Shown piece after piece: positions 33,814-42,457 of a stretch of DNA of 48,765 nucleotides. The first letter of the stretch is position 1, and each line of letters opens with the position of its first letter. The stretch lies in assembly GCA_944386715.1 (NCBI GenBank), contig CALXCD010000007.1, forward strand, positions 1 through 48,765, written 5' to 3'. Source of the DNA: an uncultured Clostridia bacterium. GTDB taxonomy: Bacteria > Bacillota > Clostridia > TANB77 > CAG-508. The translations under genes were made by a program, and so were the position numbers. The notes beneath the pieces are model-generated. The model made no database searches, had not been told where the DNA came from, and worked only from the letters and a program-made list of their open reading frames with translations.

Positions 33814-34686
33814 TCACTTACTTTCTACATATTCCTTTATATTAGGAACTGCTTGTTTTTTTATTATTCTATTAATATCTTTTAATATCTGCTCTTTTTC
33901 CTCTTCTAAAATATCTTGTGCAATAACATCTAAATTTTTAAATATTTCTCTGTAATCTTCTGTTTTTGGATTTTCTATTCCTAATGTAGTTAAAAATTTA
34001 CATATTCTCATAGGTGTTATATATCTATCTAAAAATGCAAATGGACTTTTTGTTTCTGAGTTCTTTATACTCTTAACTTCTTGGAATTTATCTCCTACTA
34101 TTTTTATTCTTTTTTCTCCATCTAGTGTTTTAATTACTATTCCTTCTCTTATACAATCTGTTCCTTCTAATACTGATTTCTGATTATCTACATATTCTTG
34201 CTTTAATTCTTCATAATTTGTAAAATTCATCACTTTTAGTTCTGGAACTGTTTTTAGTCCTATTTTTTCTGCTACTTCTTTCATTTCTGATATAGTAGCA
34301 AATATTCTTGTAAAATCTTCATCTTCTGTTGGTCTCTGCTCTATTTTTTTTACTAAATCAAAAGCATAGTATGGCTCTATCTTTCCTTGTTTTGCTAATG
34401 AATTATAATTTATTTTGCCTTGTCCTAACCATTCTCCATATAAAACATATCCCATTGGCAAATTCTCTAGTATTTTATCTTCTTTTTGTTGTATCCATTT
34501 TTTAAATCCGCCTAGCCCATCTTCGCCTTTTAATTCTTGACTTCTACTAAAATATCTTATTTTTCCATTATCATTGTATATTGCAGTGTTGCTTCCGTCT
34601 AGTTTTTCTTGAATTGCTACTAGATTTCCTTCTTCTATTTGGTATTTCGCATTATCTGGTCTTTTTATTTTGCAATACATTTTCAT
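33814..34686 (-). CDS. ATP-dependent RNA ligase (PF09414/Rnl2-like)
   Basis: 290 aa. Covalent nucleotidyltransferase: adenylated lysine K28 in EKLDGSN (motif I), YGEWLGQGK (about 83-91, motif III), EGIVIK (181-186, motif IV), RIKIV and K200 (motif V). The C-terminal 90 residues are helical as in Rnl2-type enzymes. It seals 3'-OH to 5'-phosphate RNA ends through an adenylated intermediate. With RtcB it gives the phage two chemistries for RNA repair. No polynucleotide kinase was found in the window. Confidence 0.88.
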   Translation of the reverse strand: MKMYCKIKRPDNAKYQIEEGNLVAIQEKLDGSNTAIYNDNGKIRYFSRSQELKGEDGLGGFKKWIQQKEDKILENLPMGYVLYGEWLGQGKINYNSLAKQGKIEPYYAFDLVKKIEQRPTEDEDFTRIFATISEMKEVAEKIGLKTVPELKVMNFTNYEELKQEYVDNQKSVLEGTDCIREGIVIKTLDGEKRIKIVGDKFQEVKSIKNSETKSPFAFLDRYITPMRICKFLTTLGIENPKTEDYREIFKNLDVIAQDILEEEKEQILKDINRIIKKQAVPNIKEYVESK

Positions 34687-34689
34687 ATT

Positions 34690-34893
34690 TTATTCTTCCT
34701 CTCTTTTTTTAATTTTTACATCAACATTTACGCTTATTTCTGCTCTTTCTGATTTGCGAAAAACTTCTATGTTCTTCATTCCGTTTTGATGTTCTGCTAT
34801 ATATTGTTTTAATTCTTTTTCAGGCAATTCTAATCTTTCATATGTCCAAAACATACCATTAAAATAATATCTGTAGACTATAAACTCTTTCAT
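34690..34893 (-). CDS. Small early phage protein
   Basis: 67 aa. KEFIVYRYYFNGMFWTYERL then a basic and acidic mixed tail ending KKREEE. Starts at the base where the previous gene ends and lies 3 nt before the ligase gene. Function unknown. Confidence 0.6.
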   Translation of the reverse strand: MKEFIVYRYYFNGMFWTYERLELPEKELKQYIAEHQNGMKNIEVFRKSERAEISVNVDVKIKKREEE

Positions 34894-35285
34894 TATTTCT
34901 TTTCTCCTTCTATGATATTTAATATTTCTCTTGCATGCTCTTTTCTACATCTTACCCAATCCATATCTTCTGCTAATGGTATTTTTTGATTTGCATCTTC
35001 TTTTAATTTTTCTGTTACTTTATCTAATATGGATTCTTTTTGCTCTAATCTGCTACATTCTTCATCTAATATTTTATTGCTTTGCTCTAACTCTTTAATT
35101 CTTGTTATATTGTGATTATGTTCTGCTTTTAGTGCTGTGTTTTGAAATTCTAATTCTCTTATATAGTCTAATATATATTCTACCTTTATATTATCATCAT
35201 CAAATTCAAATATATAATCTTTATGCTCTGTTAATACTTCTATTAAGTGTTCTTTATCTTCTTTTTCTATTTCTTCTTTATTCAT
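34893..35285 (-). CDS. Coiled-coil early phage protein
   Basis: 130 aa, mostly heptad coiled coil (about residues 45-100) followed by MDWVRCRKEHAREILNIIEG, a C-terminal helix seen in many small phage proteins. Function unknown. Confidence 0.65.
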   Translation of the reverse strand: MNKEEIEKEDKEHLIEVLTEHKDYIFEFDDDNIKVEYILDYIRELEFQNTALKAEHNHNITRIKELEQSNKILDEECSRLEQKESILDKVTEKLKEDANQKIPLAEDMDWVRCRKEHAREILNIIEGEKK

Positions 35286-35288
35286 TAG

Positions 35289-35681
35289 TTATTTCTCCTC
35301 TTCTACTTCGTAATAATCTGGGCAATCACAACCGTTATAATAGCAAAATATCACATCTCTAAATTTACTTGTGTCTAGTTCTGGTATGAACTTTTCAAAC
35401 ATTGGCTTATACTTTTCTTTTTGTTTTTCTGATAATAGTCTTGAAAACCCAAAATCTCCCGCACATTCGCCGTAACTATAATCTAAAATATAATCTATAT
35501 ATTCAGCACTATCTGTACCAAATATTGCAAATTTATTTTTATCTTTATTAAAACTTCCAAAGTCTGCATCTATTTCTATTAATTTCCTTTCTAGGTCATA
35601 AGCATCTTTACAATTGTATCTATCTAACAAATCTTTTTCTATTGGATATCTTATAACTCTTTCTTTTACGTAATCACTCAT
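35289..35681 (-). CDS. Hypothetical early phage protein
   Basis: 130 aa. Aromatic and acidic: DYILDYSYGECAGDFGFSRL, ending FCYYNGCDCPDYYEVEEE with a Cys pair. Overlaps the start of the gene before it by 8 bp. Not recognised. Confidence 0.6.
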   Translation of the reverse strand: MSDYVKERVIRYPIEKDLLDRYNCKDAYDLERKLIEIDADFGSFNKDKNKFAIFGTDSAEYIDYILDYSYGECAGDFGFSRLLSEKQKEKYKPMFEKFIPELDTSKFRDVIFCYYNGCDCPDYYEVEEEK

Positions 35682-35931
35682 CTTTATTCTCCTTTTCTAA
35701 CATTCTTTTATATGCTTCTTTTAAATCTACTTGTCCTATAAATTCACAATCTTCTTTTGTTACAATATAATCTGCATATATATTAACTTCATCTTCAAAC
35801 ATAGTTTCAACCGCAAATGGTTCTAAAATATATCCTATTTCATCATCTTTATCTACCGCAAATTTAATATGCACATCTAGCTCTTTATTTTCTATCTTGT
35901 TTAATTTATCAATTAATTCTTTTACTTTCAT
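35674..35931 (-). CDS. Hypothetical early phage protein
   Basis: 85 aa. MKVKELIDKLNKIENKELDV HIKF is a pattern of small phage proteins with a leading helix and beta strand; acidic overall. Preceded by AAAGGAG. Function unknown. Confidence 0.65.
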   Translation of the reverse strand: MKVKELIDKLNKIENKELDVHIKFAVDKDDEIGYILEPFAVETMFEDEVNIYADYIVTKEDCEFIGQVDLKEAYKRMLEKENKDE

Positions 35932-35947
35932 CTTTATTCTCCTTTCT

Positions 35948-36268
35948 CTAATATCTCGTTAAATTAGCTTTTTCATATATTTTAAAATTGTCAAACAACC
36001 AATCTTCTAATTTTTCGAAAGCTTTATTGTGTTCTTCATCATTGTTTACTAATATTTTGTTGTATTCACAAGTCAAATCCCAATCTCCATCTATAAAACC
36101 ATGTTGCCATATTTCACTTTCCCATTTAGTTCCTCTAAACGTTCTATCTCCCCAATATTTTTCTCTGTTTTGTATCTTGTAATCTGCTAATTCTCCATTT
36201 ACTAAGAAAGCTGTTGCATAAACATAATGAGGATATTCGTCAAAACTATTCCATTCTAATTCTCTCAT
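35948..36268 (-). CDS. Hypothetical early phage protein
   Basis: 106 aa, aromatic rich (YPHYVYATAFLVNGELADYK; ESEIWQHGFIDGDWDLTCEY). Starts directly at the stop of the upstream 60-aa gene. No known motif. Confidence 0.6.
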   Translation of the reverse strand: MRELEWNSFDEYPHYVYATAFLVNGELADYKIQNREKYWGDRTFRGTKWESEIWQHGFIDGDWDLTCEYNKILVNNDEEHNKAFEKLEDWLFDNFKIYEKANLTRY

Positions 36269-36451
36269 TTATTCTCCTTCCTCTACACAGTCTGGACATT
36301 TATCAAACCATTCTCCGTTTATGTTTTTGCTTTTCCAGCCATTTGCTTTTTTATAATCTACAGCTTCTTGAAAATCTTCAAAATCATCTATACAATTACT
36401 GCAAAAATCACATTGTAATTCATATTTGTTTCCATATCTTTCTATACTCAT
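36269..36451 (-). CDS. Small cysteine-containing phage protein
   Basis: 60 aa. CDFCSNCIDDFEDFQEAVDY and the late CPDC give a zinc-ribbon-like C-x2-C...C-x2-C arrangement common in phage proteins with 'W-x-x-x-x-x-x-G-E-W-x-x-x-C-P-x-C'. Overlaps the upstream gene by ATGA. Confidence 0.65.
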   Translation of the reverse strand: MSIERYGNKYELQCDFCSNCIDDFEDFQEAVDYKKANGWKSKNINGEWFDKCPDCVEEGE

Positions 36452-36618
36452 CTTTCTTCCTCTACTTTCGCAATTCTTATATTATAATTATTTTTTCTTA
36501 GCTCTTCATTTAGTAAGGTTATAAAATCTCCTATTCCTTTAGTATTATTTCTAAAGTAATCTATTTTCTGTGCTTTATTTTCTTTATCAAATTCTATTAT
36601 TGCTATTTTCAATCCCAT
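36448..36618 (-). CDS. 56-aa early phage protein
   Basis: MGLKIAIIEFDKENKAQKID continues as DYFRNNTKGIGDFITLLNEE and ends KVEEER. Ribosome binding site GGTGGAAAG precedes the ATG and its TGA overlaps the next ATG. Function unknown. Confidence 0.6.
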   Translation of the reverse strand: MGLKIAIIEFDKENKAQKIDYFRNNTKGIGDFITLLNEELRKNNYNIRIAKVEEER

Positions 36619-36701
36619 CTTTCCACCAACTTTCTCATTTTTATTCTATTTTTATACTTTTTTAATAAACTTGTACTGGTTTTTTGTGTTAAGTTTGTTA
36701 A

Positions 36702-36971
36702 TTAGCTTTGTTTTTGTTTAAGTGGTACAAAGTTACATTTAATTGCATATCTTTCTTTATATATTCCGTTTTCGAATTTTTCTTCTAAAACTATCTTTTC
36801 AACATTTATTGTTAATCCTTTTCTTTTTAGTTTATCTTGTATATATTGTGCGTATTTTTTTGAATGTCTTGGTCTATAACCATTTGACTTTAAAAAATTA
36901 ATTATGGCTTCATCTATATCTTGTGCTAGTTTCTTTGTATGTTGTTGTGAAATTTCGTCTATCCAATTCAT
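36702..36971 (-). CDS. Hypothetical early phage protein
   Basis: 89 aa, basic: AIINFLKSNGYRPRHSKKYA QYIQDKLKRKG suggests a nucleic-acid-binding helix pair. It overlaps the 3' end of the upstream gene by 62 bp in a different frame. Function unknown. Confidence 0.6.
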   Translation of the reverse strand: MNWIDEISQQHTKKLAQDIDEAIINFLKSNGYRPRHSKKYAQYIQDKLKRKGLTINVEKIVLEEKFENGIYKERYAIKCNFVPLKQKQS

Positions 36972-37296
36972 TCTTTACACTTTTCCTTTCAAAATATTGT
37001 TTTATTTCTTCTACAGTTCTTACATCATCTTGTTTAAATGCTCTTGCCATTAAGTCTATTTGTCTGTCTTTTTTATTAATTATTCCTTTATAGCTTTTAT
37101 TTGTCTGTGTTAATGTTTTTATCTCTTTGTCTTTTTCTTTTAGCATAGATAAGACTGTTTCTAACATATAGCTTTCTTCTCTTAAGTATGTTGCTTCTTC
37201 ATCAAAATTGTTATCATCGCATATGTCTGCATTTTCATTACATACATTTATTCTTTTTTTTATGTATTCTATTGCTTCTTCTTGTTCTTTTGTCAT
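36910..37296 (-). CDS. Coiled-coil early phage protein, 3' end possibly frameshifted
   Basis: 128 aa from the ATG behind GGGGG. EQEEAIEYIKKRI, then a coiled coil, then VRTVEEIKQYFERK, the usual C-terminus of this small phage family. The final 20 residues overlap the next gene by 62 bp, which is atypical; with one A fewer in AGGAAAAGTG the protein would end FERKV just before that gene. So the tail may be an indel artefact. Confidence 0.6.
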   Translation of the reverse strand: MTKEQEEAIEYIKKRINVCNENADICDDNNFDEEATYLREESYMLETVLSMLKEKDKEIKTLTQTNKSYKGIINKKDRQIDLMARAFKQDDVRTVEEIKQYFERKSVKNELDRRNFTTTYKETSTRYR

Positions 37297-37310
37297 TGCT
37301 CTAATCCCCC

Positions 37311-37616
37311 TTAATTTAACCAATATTGTTTTATGAATTTAAGTGTATGTGGTTTAAAATGCCACCATTTATCTTTGCAGTATATTTTTGCGAAAATATA
37401 ACCAATAATTTCATTTTTTATTGCATATATACTGTTCATTGAGCAACCTATTTTTTGCCCATTTAACAATAATGTTTCTGTCTGTCCTTCTTCTTTTACT
37501 ATGTAATCGTAATCTATATTAAAAGCTTCACATATTGGTTTTATGGCTTCTAAAACTTCTAATCTCTTCTTTTTTAATTGCTTAAATCTATTTTCATCAT
37601 TATTCAATTTAATCAC
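37311..37616 (-). CDS. Hypothetical early phage protein
   Basis: 101 aa starting at GTG. A helical N-terminus (RFKQLKKKRLEVLEAIKPIC) precedes NIDYDYIVKEEGQTETLLLN and a C-terminal aromatic part. Likely to be a small DNA- or protein-binding factor; no family recognised. Confidence 0.6.
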   Translation of the reverse strand: MIKLNNDENRFKQLKKKRLEVLEAIKPICEAFNIDYDYIVKEEGQTETLLLNGQKIGCSMNSIYAIKNEIIGYIFAKIYCKDKWWHFKPHTLKFIKQYWLN

Positions 37617-37840
37617 CTAACTTTCTTCCGCACATTGGGCAATAATTTATTTTTTTTAGTATCCTCAACATATGTAGTGTCTTTACTTGGGTATCCCACT
37701 TCTCCTACTGCTTCTATTTCTAAAATATTCCCATTTATTTCTACCCCTATTCCTACATAGGCATCAGTACTACTTGCGTATGTATTTCTTTCTATTAAAG
37801 GTTTTTTAGGATATTTATTTTCATCGCAATATTCACACAT
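37613..37840 (-). pseudogene. Zinc-ribbon phage protein, frameshifted near the 3' end
   Basis: The written frame ends KNKLLPNVRKKVR. With one A fewer in the A8 run (about 37655) it reads KKINYCPMCGRKLGD, the standard C-terminal zinc ribbon of this small phage family, pairing with the N-terminal CEYC. The change needed is a single base in a homopolymer, so it is either a recent mutation or a sequencing error. Start has a weak ribosome binding site. Confidence 0.7.
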
Positions 37841-37846
37841 ATTTCT

Positions 37847-38270
37847 TTACTTCTCCTCTAATAATTCTTCTAAATTATCTCTACAATAAGCTAATGTTTG
37901 CATAATTGCTAATCTTTCTTTTTCTAAAACGTAATCTTCTACTGTCTTTTCTATGTTGTTTAAAAATTCATCACTTGCTTTATCTAGTTTTTCATATTCT
38001 TTTTGTATTTCTGTTAATACATCTTTTACTTTTTGTTTAGGTATAAACTGATTCATGTATTCTTCAAATTGTATATTGTCTAAATCTCCCCAGTTTTTAA
38101 ATTCTAGTTTTGCTTCTAATTCTTTTACTCTATCTACTACATGTGCTATTGCTAATTGATTAGATATTCCTATCTAATTTGCATGCTCTGTTTTTATTAG
38201 CTCTTCACATCTTTTTATATCTTCTTCTATGCTACCGACATTTATGTCGCTACCTTCTTTAATTCTACTC
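37847..38270 (-). pseudogene. Early phage protein with in-frame TAG
   Basis: From the ATG at 38270 the frame reads MSRIKEGSDINVGSIEEDIK to KTEHAN, then TAG, then continues open as IGISNQLAIAHVVDRVKELE through FIPKQKVKDVLTEIQKEYEK to LLEEK. Related phage proteins have N-W-I-G-I-S-N-Q, so TGG appears mutated to TAG. Without the stop the product is about 140 aa, helical. The downstream part alone has an ATG at 38056 but no good ribosome binding site. Confidence 0.65.
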
Positions 38271-38618
38271 ATCTACTATTTCTAACTCCTTCCATTTTTC
38301 AATTCTAGCTCCACATTCTGGGCAATAGTATGTATTGTTGTCTTCTGGTGTTCCTTCATTAAAACACCATTCACATTTGCAGTTACTACATTGCCACGAA
38401 TTGTAATCGGTGTCAGTTTGTACATATATACAAGTATTTCTTTTTACTTCTTTAATGATTTCTATTAATGCGTTTCTGTATTTTCTGTGAAGTCTTGGCA
38501 CTATTTCATTATCCAATAATTCTTCTAGTATCTTTATATCTTCTTCTATATCACTTTCTTTAGCTACTTTGTTTACTATCCTTGTAGCTTCTAATTCTTC
38601 ATCATCTAAATCACTCAT
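38265..38618 (-). CDS. Zinc-ribbon early phage protein
   Basis: 117 aa. A helical acidic N-terminal half is followed by WQCSNCKCEWCFNEGTPEDN and YYCPECGARI, two C-x2-C knuckles of a zinc ribbon. It overlaps the next gene by a few bases. Function unknown. Confidence 0.7.
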   Translation of the reverse strand: MSDLDDEELEATRIVNKVAKESDIEEDIKILEELLDNEIVPRLHRKYRNALIEIIKEVKRNTCIYVQTDTDYNSWQCSNCKCEWCFNEGTPEDNNTYYCPECGARIEKWKELEIVDE

Positions 38619-38817
38619 TTTTTAAATCCTCCAAACTTAAAAATTTTTCATAGACTGCTAGTTGTCCTTCTAAGTAATCTATTCGTGATTGTTTTTTCTT
38701 TAGTTTTATTTTTAAATCTTCATTTACTTTTTGGCACTCTTGATATAATTTCGATAATTCGCTTATTACTAATGTTGGATTTTTCATTAAGTTATCTATT
38801 ATTTCTCCCATTGTCAT
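38611..38817 (-). CDS. Small coiled-coil phage protein
   Basis: 68 aa. MGEIIDNLMKNPTLVISELS then a coiled coil ending LAVYEKFLSLEDLKN. Start at the ATG behind AAGGAG. Function unknown. Confidence 0.65.
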   Translation of the reverse strand: MTMGEIIDNLMKNPTLVISELSKLYQECQKVNEDLKIKLKKKQSRIDYLEGQLAVYEKFLSLEDLKNE

Positions 38818-38856
38818 TTTTTCTCCTTTCCGCTTCTAAGCGTTTTTTTATTTTTG

Positions 38857-39066
38857 CTATTGCTTTCTATCTTCATATTTTCTTCTTCGAACTATTAGAT
38901 TTGCTATTTTCTTTTTTAATGTTCTAGATTCTAAAACTGTATCTTGTTTTATATTTAATTCATATTCTAATTTTGATTCGCTTGTACTGCTTTCGTCTAT
39001 TTTCATTCTGCATAAATCAAATACTCCTATTCTGTTTTTGTCTATAATTATTACTTTTCTATCCAT
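38857..39066 (-). CDS. Hypothetical early phage protein
   Basis: 69 aa. MDRKVIIIDKNRIGVFDLCR, beta-like, with a basic C-terminus (RRRKYEDRKQ). Overlaps the upstream gene by 8 bp. Function unknown. Confidence 0.6.
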   Translation of the reverse strand: MDRKVIIIDKNRIGVFDLCRMKIDESSTSESKLEYELNIKQDTVLESRTLKKKIANLIVRRRKYEDRKQ

Positions 39067-39463
39067 GCTTTTCTCCTATTTCTAAATTTTTCAAAATTCT
39101 TGGCTCATATTGTCTGTTTTCTTGTCTTTTTTGTAATTTGTATAATTCTTTAATAAGAACTTTTATTTCGTTTCCTATAAATTTATTATTGTATTTGTCA
39201 GTAAAATTTTTTATTAGCTTTATTCTCTCAATATCGTTTTTTATTATTCGTCTTTCTTTTCTTACTTTTTTTAAATCTACTGCAACCCTTGTTATTTCTA
39301 CTGCATTTAGATTGTTTAGCTCTAACTCATGTAGTAAATCCTGTTGTTCTAATTCTTTGTTTGTTAATTCTTCGATAAGTTCTTTGTGTTCTTGCTCTAT
39401 TCCTTCAAAAAAGTTTTTCATTATTTCCAGAGTTTCTTCTACTGTTAATTCCAAATTCATCAC
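39059..39463 (-). CDS. Coiled-coil early phage protein
   Basis: 134 aa, almost entirely helical with heptads (EQEHKELIEELTNKELEQQD) and a C-terminal YEPRILKNLEIGEK. Overlaps its neighbours by 4-8 bp. Function unknown. Confidence 0.6.
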   Translation of the reverse strand: MMNLELTVEETLEIMKNFFEGIEQEHKELIEELTNKELEQQDLLHELELNNLNAVEITRVAVDLKKVRKERRIIKNDIERIKLIKNFTDKYNNKFIGNEIKVLIKELYKLQKRQENRQYEPRILKNLEIGEKHG

Positions 39464-39798
39464 TCATTTCTCTTGTTTAATTCTTCTGCTTTTTTCAAAT
39501 ATGCTATATATTTTCTCATTTGCTTTTTTAATTGCTTTGTTCTTGATTTGCAATCATTTAAACTATGTTCTACTTGTTTGATCTCTTCTTGCAATTCTAT
39601 CGATGACATACTTGTTATTTCTTTTGCTAATCTATATCCGCTTCTACTGCTACTGTACAAAACTACTCTCCTCTTTTTTAATTCACTTATTTTGCTTCTG
39701 ATTTCTCTATCTGATAAACCTGTTGCTTGCACTAATTCTCGCCTTGTTGTGTATTTTGTACTTGATAAATAATTTTCAATATTAATATTTTTATTCAT
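39460..39798 (-). CDS. Winged-helix phage protein
   Basis: 112 aa starting at the ATG behind AAGGAG; the longer frame lies over the preceding 39-aa gene. TTRRELVQATGLSDREIRSK followed by SSRSGYRLAKE is a winged helix like those in phage replication or regulatory proteins. A coiled-coil tail follows. May bind DNA near the replication genes. Confidence 0.65.
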   Translation of the reverse strand: MNKNINIENYLSSTKYTTRRELVQATGLSDREIRSKISELKKRRVVLYSSSRSGYRLAKEITSMSSIELQEEIKQVEHSLNDCKSRTKQLKKQMRKYIAYLKKAEELNKRNE

Positions 39799-39815
39799 GT
39801 TTTTTCTCCTTTTCT

Positions 39816-39935
39816 CTAATGTGTTTTTAAGTTTTGTGTATAGATAGCCTGTTTTTTTATAATGGCTAGAATCATTTGACATCTTTCTAAATCATTCGCT
39901 TTTCTTATATCTTCCTCGTTTATTACTTTTTTCAT
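39816..39935 (-). CDS. 39-aa early phage protein
   Basis: MKKVINEEDIRKANDLERCQ to LKTH, behind GAGGTG at normal spacing, 5 nt after the helicase stop. Short helical protein; function unknown. Confidence 0.6.
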   Translation of the reverse strand: MKKVINEEDIRKANDLERCQMILAIIKKQAIYTQNLKTH

Positions 39936-39940
39936 TTGTT

Positions 39941-41164
39941 TCACCTCTCTAAATTTATAAACTCACTGATTAATTTATTGAATTTCAGTTTTAATCTACC
40001 TGTATTTCCAGCTCTTTGTTTTTGCAGGTCAACTGTTATGATATTGCTTTCTTCATTTTCTTGATATAAAAATATTACATTGTCTGCATCTTGTTCTATA
40101 GAGCCACTTTCTCTTATATCTGCTAAAGTAGGTTCGTTTTTACTTGCATTTCTGTTTAACTGGCAAAGTGCAATTATTGGAATTTCTAACTCCAAACTCA
40201 TTAATTTTAATGTTCTTGATATATCTGCTACTTCTTGTTCTCTACTTTTAAAATTGCCTATACTTTTTACTAATTGTAAGTAATCTATTACTAATAAATC
40301 TAGTTTTCCTTTGTTTTTCATTCTTCTTGTTACAATTTCTATTTGTTGTATTGTGTTTATTTTAGTCAAGATGTGCATTGATAAATCGCTAATTTTGGCA
40401 CATGCTAGACCTATTTTATCTATTTCTTGGCTTTCTAAGTTTCCATTTCTTATTTTTCTTGAGTTAACTCTCGCCTTTTTTGCTAATAATTTTTGTATAA
40501 CTTGTTCTTCTGACATCTCTAGACTTACATAGACTACGTTTTTTCCTTTTTCGGCTATTCTTTCTGCTATTTGTAATGAAAATGTTGTTTTTCCTACTCC
40601 TGGTCTTGCTCCTATTATTGTCAATTCTCCTTCGTGTAAACCATCCGTTAGAGCATCTAAATCAAAGAAACCTGTGTACAAATCATAATTTTTCTTTTTG
40701 TTTATATTGCTTTCGATAAGCTTTGCAGTTCTTACTACTAAATTTACAAATGTTTCCTCTTTTTCTGTTTGAAATTCTATCTTTTGTAACTTAGAAATAA
40801 TCTTTTCTATGTAGATATCTGCATCTTCAATCTCTTTTAATTCTTCTTGAATTACTTTTGTTAATGCTAGTACTTCTCTTTTTTTTGTGTTCTCTTTTAG
40901 CATTTTGTAAATAGAATCTACATTTGTTTTATATGAATATTCTCCTAAGTTACTTAGATATTCTAATATCGTGCTTGATTTGCTGCTCATTCTATTTTTT
41001 ATTGACAAAATGCTAATCTCTTCTTTTTTTGCTTTTAGTTCATTTATTGCTTTTATGATTTTTTGATTTGTTTTATCTGTAAAATCTTTTTCAGATAGTA
41101 TGAATTCTTGTTGTTCAAATATTATGTAATAAAGCATCGTCCTCTCAATATCTATATCAATCAT
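39941..41164 (-). CDS. Replicative DNA helicase, DnaB family
   Basis: 407 aa from the ATG inside TATGATTGA overlapping the previous stop; the longer frame lacks a ribosome binding site. N-terminal DnaB domain (IERTMLYYIIFEQQEFIL), Walker A GARPGVGKTTFSLQIA, Walker B LLVIDYLQLV, and the DIRESGSIEQDADNVIFL motif are all intact. Somewhat shorter than cellular DnaB. Unwinds phage DNA, probably loaded by the adjacent DnaD-like protein. Confidence 0.93.
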   Translation of the reverse strand: MIDIDIERTMLYYIIFEQQEFILSEKDFTDKTNQKIIKAINELKAKKEEISILSIKNRMSSKSSTILEYLSNLGEYSYKTNVDSIYKMLKENTKKREVLALTKVIQEELKEIEDADIYIEKIISKLQKIEFQTEKEETFVNLVVRTAKLIESNINKKKNYDLYTGFFDLDALTDGLHEGELTIIGARPGVGKTTFSLQIAERIAEKGKNVVYVSLEMSEEQVIQKLLAKKARVNSRKIRNGNLESQEIDKIGLACAKISDLSMHILTKINTIQQIEIVTRRMKNKGKLDLLVIDYLQLVKSIGNFKSREQEVADISRTLKLMSLELEIPIIALCQLNRNASKNEPTLADIRESGSIEQDADNVIFLYQENEESNIITVDLQKQRAGNTGRLKLKFNKLISEFINLER

Positions 41165-41954
41165 ATTTTTTTCCTTTTTCCTCCATTTTCTTTTCAAACT
41201 CTTCTTCTGTTATCTGTATTTCTTTATATTCGATTTTTTCTTCTATTTTCTGCTTCTTATTTGTTTGATTTTTATTAGATTTAAATTCTTCTTGACTAAT
41301 TTTAAATTGCTTTTTAGTTGAGATTTTATTATCTATACAGTTATTTAAAATACCAGTTACATAAGTCCAATTTCTTTTATTTCTACTGACCGCTTCTTTC
41401 ATTGCCTCTATTATTAATTCTGCTTCTAATCCTGACTTTAAATATTTTTCTATATCTTCTGCTACAAAAGGTGTTATTAATGTAATATTGTTTTCGTAAA
41501 ATTCAATTGTATTTTTTAATTCTTTTTTTAAATTTCTTTCTTCTTCTTTATTATTAATATTGTTATTATTAGTGTCCGAAATTGTCGGGTCCGACGTTTC
41601 CGTATCCGATAAATTCGGACACGGTGTTTCTATTTCTGGTATATTTACTAAATTAATAGAATAAATATTATGACAAAATTTATTTACTTTATCTGATTTT
41701 AATTGTTTAACAGTTACATAATTTTTATTTGTTAATTGCTTTAAATATTTTGTGAATGTATCTTTGTTTATATTTAAATCACTACATATTTTTTGCCTGC
41801 CTGGAAAACAAACTGTTCCTCCTCCGCAAAAACTGCATAGATATGCATAAATTCCCTTTGCTTGTATTGAAATATCATTGTCTTGCATTACTTGTTTTGC
41901 TATAATTCCATACCCTTTACTATAAATTCCTTGTAATTCTAGTTTATCTTCCAT
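41157..41954 (-). CDS. Phage replisome organiser, HTH plus DnaD-like domain
   Basis: 265 aa. An N-terminal winged helix (SIQAKGIYAYLCSFCGGGTV CF, then LNINKDTFTKYLKQL) is followed by an Asn-rich linker and a DnaD-type helical domain (NTIEFYENNITLITPFVAED; RNWTYVTGILNNCI). Such proteins bind the origin and recruit the helicase. Acidic low-complexity C-terminus. Upstream of dnaB in the same operon. Confidence 0.8.
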   Translation of the reverse strand: MEDKLELQGIYSKGYGIIAKQVMQDNDISIQAKGIYAYLCSFCGGGTVCFPGRQKICSDLNINKDTFTKYLKQLTNKNYVTVKQLKSDKVNKFCHNIYSINLVNIPEIETPCPNLSDTETSDPTISDTNNNNINNKEEERNLKKELKNTIEFYENNITLITPFVAEDIEKYLKSGLEAELIIEAMKEAVSRNKRNWTYVTGILNNCIDNKISTKKQFKISQEEFKSNKNQTNKKQKIEEKIEYKEIQITEEEFEKKMEEKGKKYD

Positions 41955-42375
41955 TTTTCTTCTCCTTATCTACAGTTAATTTTCCATATCTTTTTCTAAA
42001 ATCTTCTTCTGTTTTTTTGTAATAATCCATCCATGCTTTTTGAGCTACTTTTTTCAAATATCTATTTAACTTATCCCCATTTTTTCCATGAACTCCAAAA
42101 TCGCCTCTATGCATTTCCTCTGTTAAAAACACAATTAGTCCGTCTTTTATGCTTTTCATTCTATATGCTTTGCTAAAGAAAACCTCATGTCTTTCACTAT
42201 ATTTTTTAGTTCGTACTGTGCTATATTTAGTGCTTTTTGGCATAATACAAAAATCTAATTCTAATTCTTTTTTCTGTTTTTTGATTTCTTTAAGAACTTC
42301 TTTCTTTGTATTTTTTGTTGGGATTTTATTTTTGGGGCATGGATAAAAACTATTACTTAAATCTTTTACAATCAT
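41944..42375 (-). CDS. HNH-like phage nuclease
   Basis: 143 aa. KKYSERHEVFFSKAYRMKSI, then LIVFLTEEMHRGDFGVHGKN and DRLKRYLKK-type helices correspond to the phage HNH-like family with H-E-V-F-F and M-H-R-G...G-V-H blocks. Probable metal-dependent nuclease in recombination or replication. The N-terminal zinc part is reduced. Confidence 0.65.
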   Translation of the reverse strand: MIVKDLSNSFYPCPKNKIPTKNTKKEVLKEIKKQKKELELDFCIMPKSTKYSTVRTKKYSERHEVFFSKAYRMKSIKDGLIVFLTEEMHRGDFGVHGKNGDKLNRYLKKVAQKAWMDYYKKTEEDFRKRYGKLTVDKEKKNGR

Positions 42376-42457
42376 TCGTCACACCTCTTGATTTCTATTA
42401 AATTATTTGATACAATTAGATAGAAATCATATATTTATTTATGTGTTTTAGAACTAG

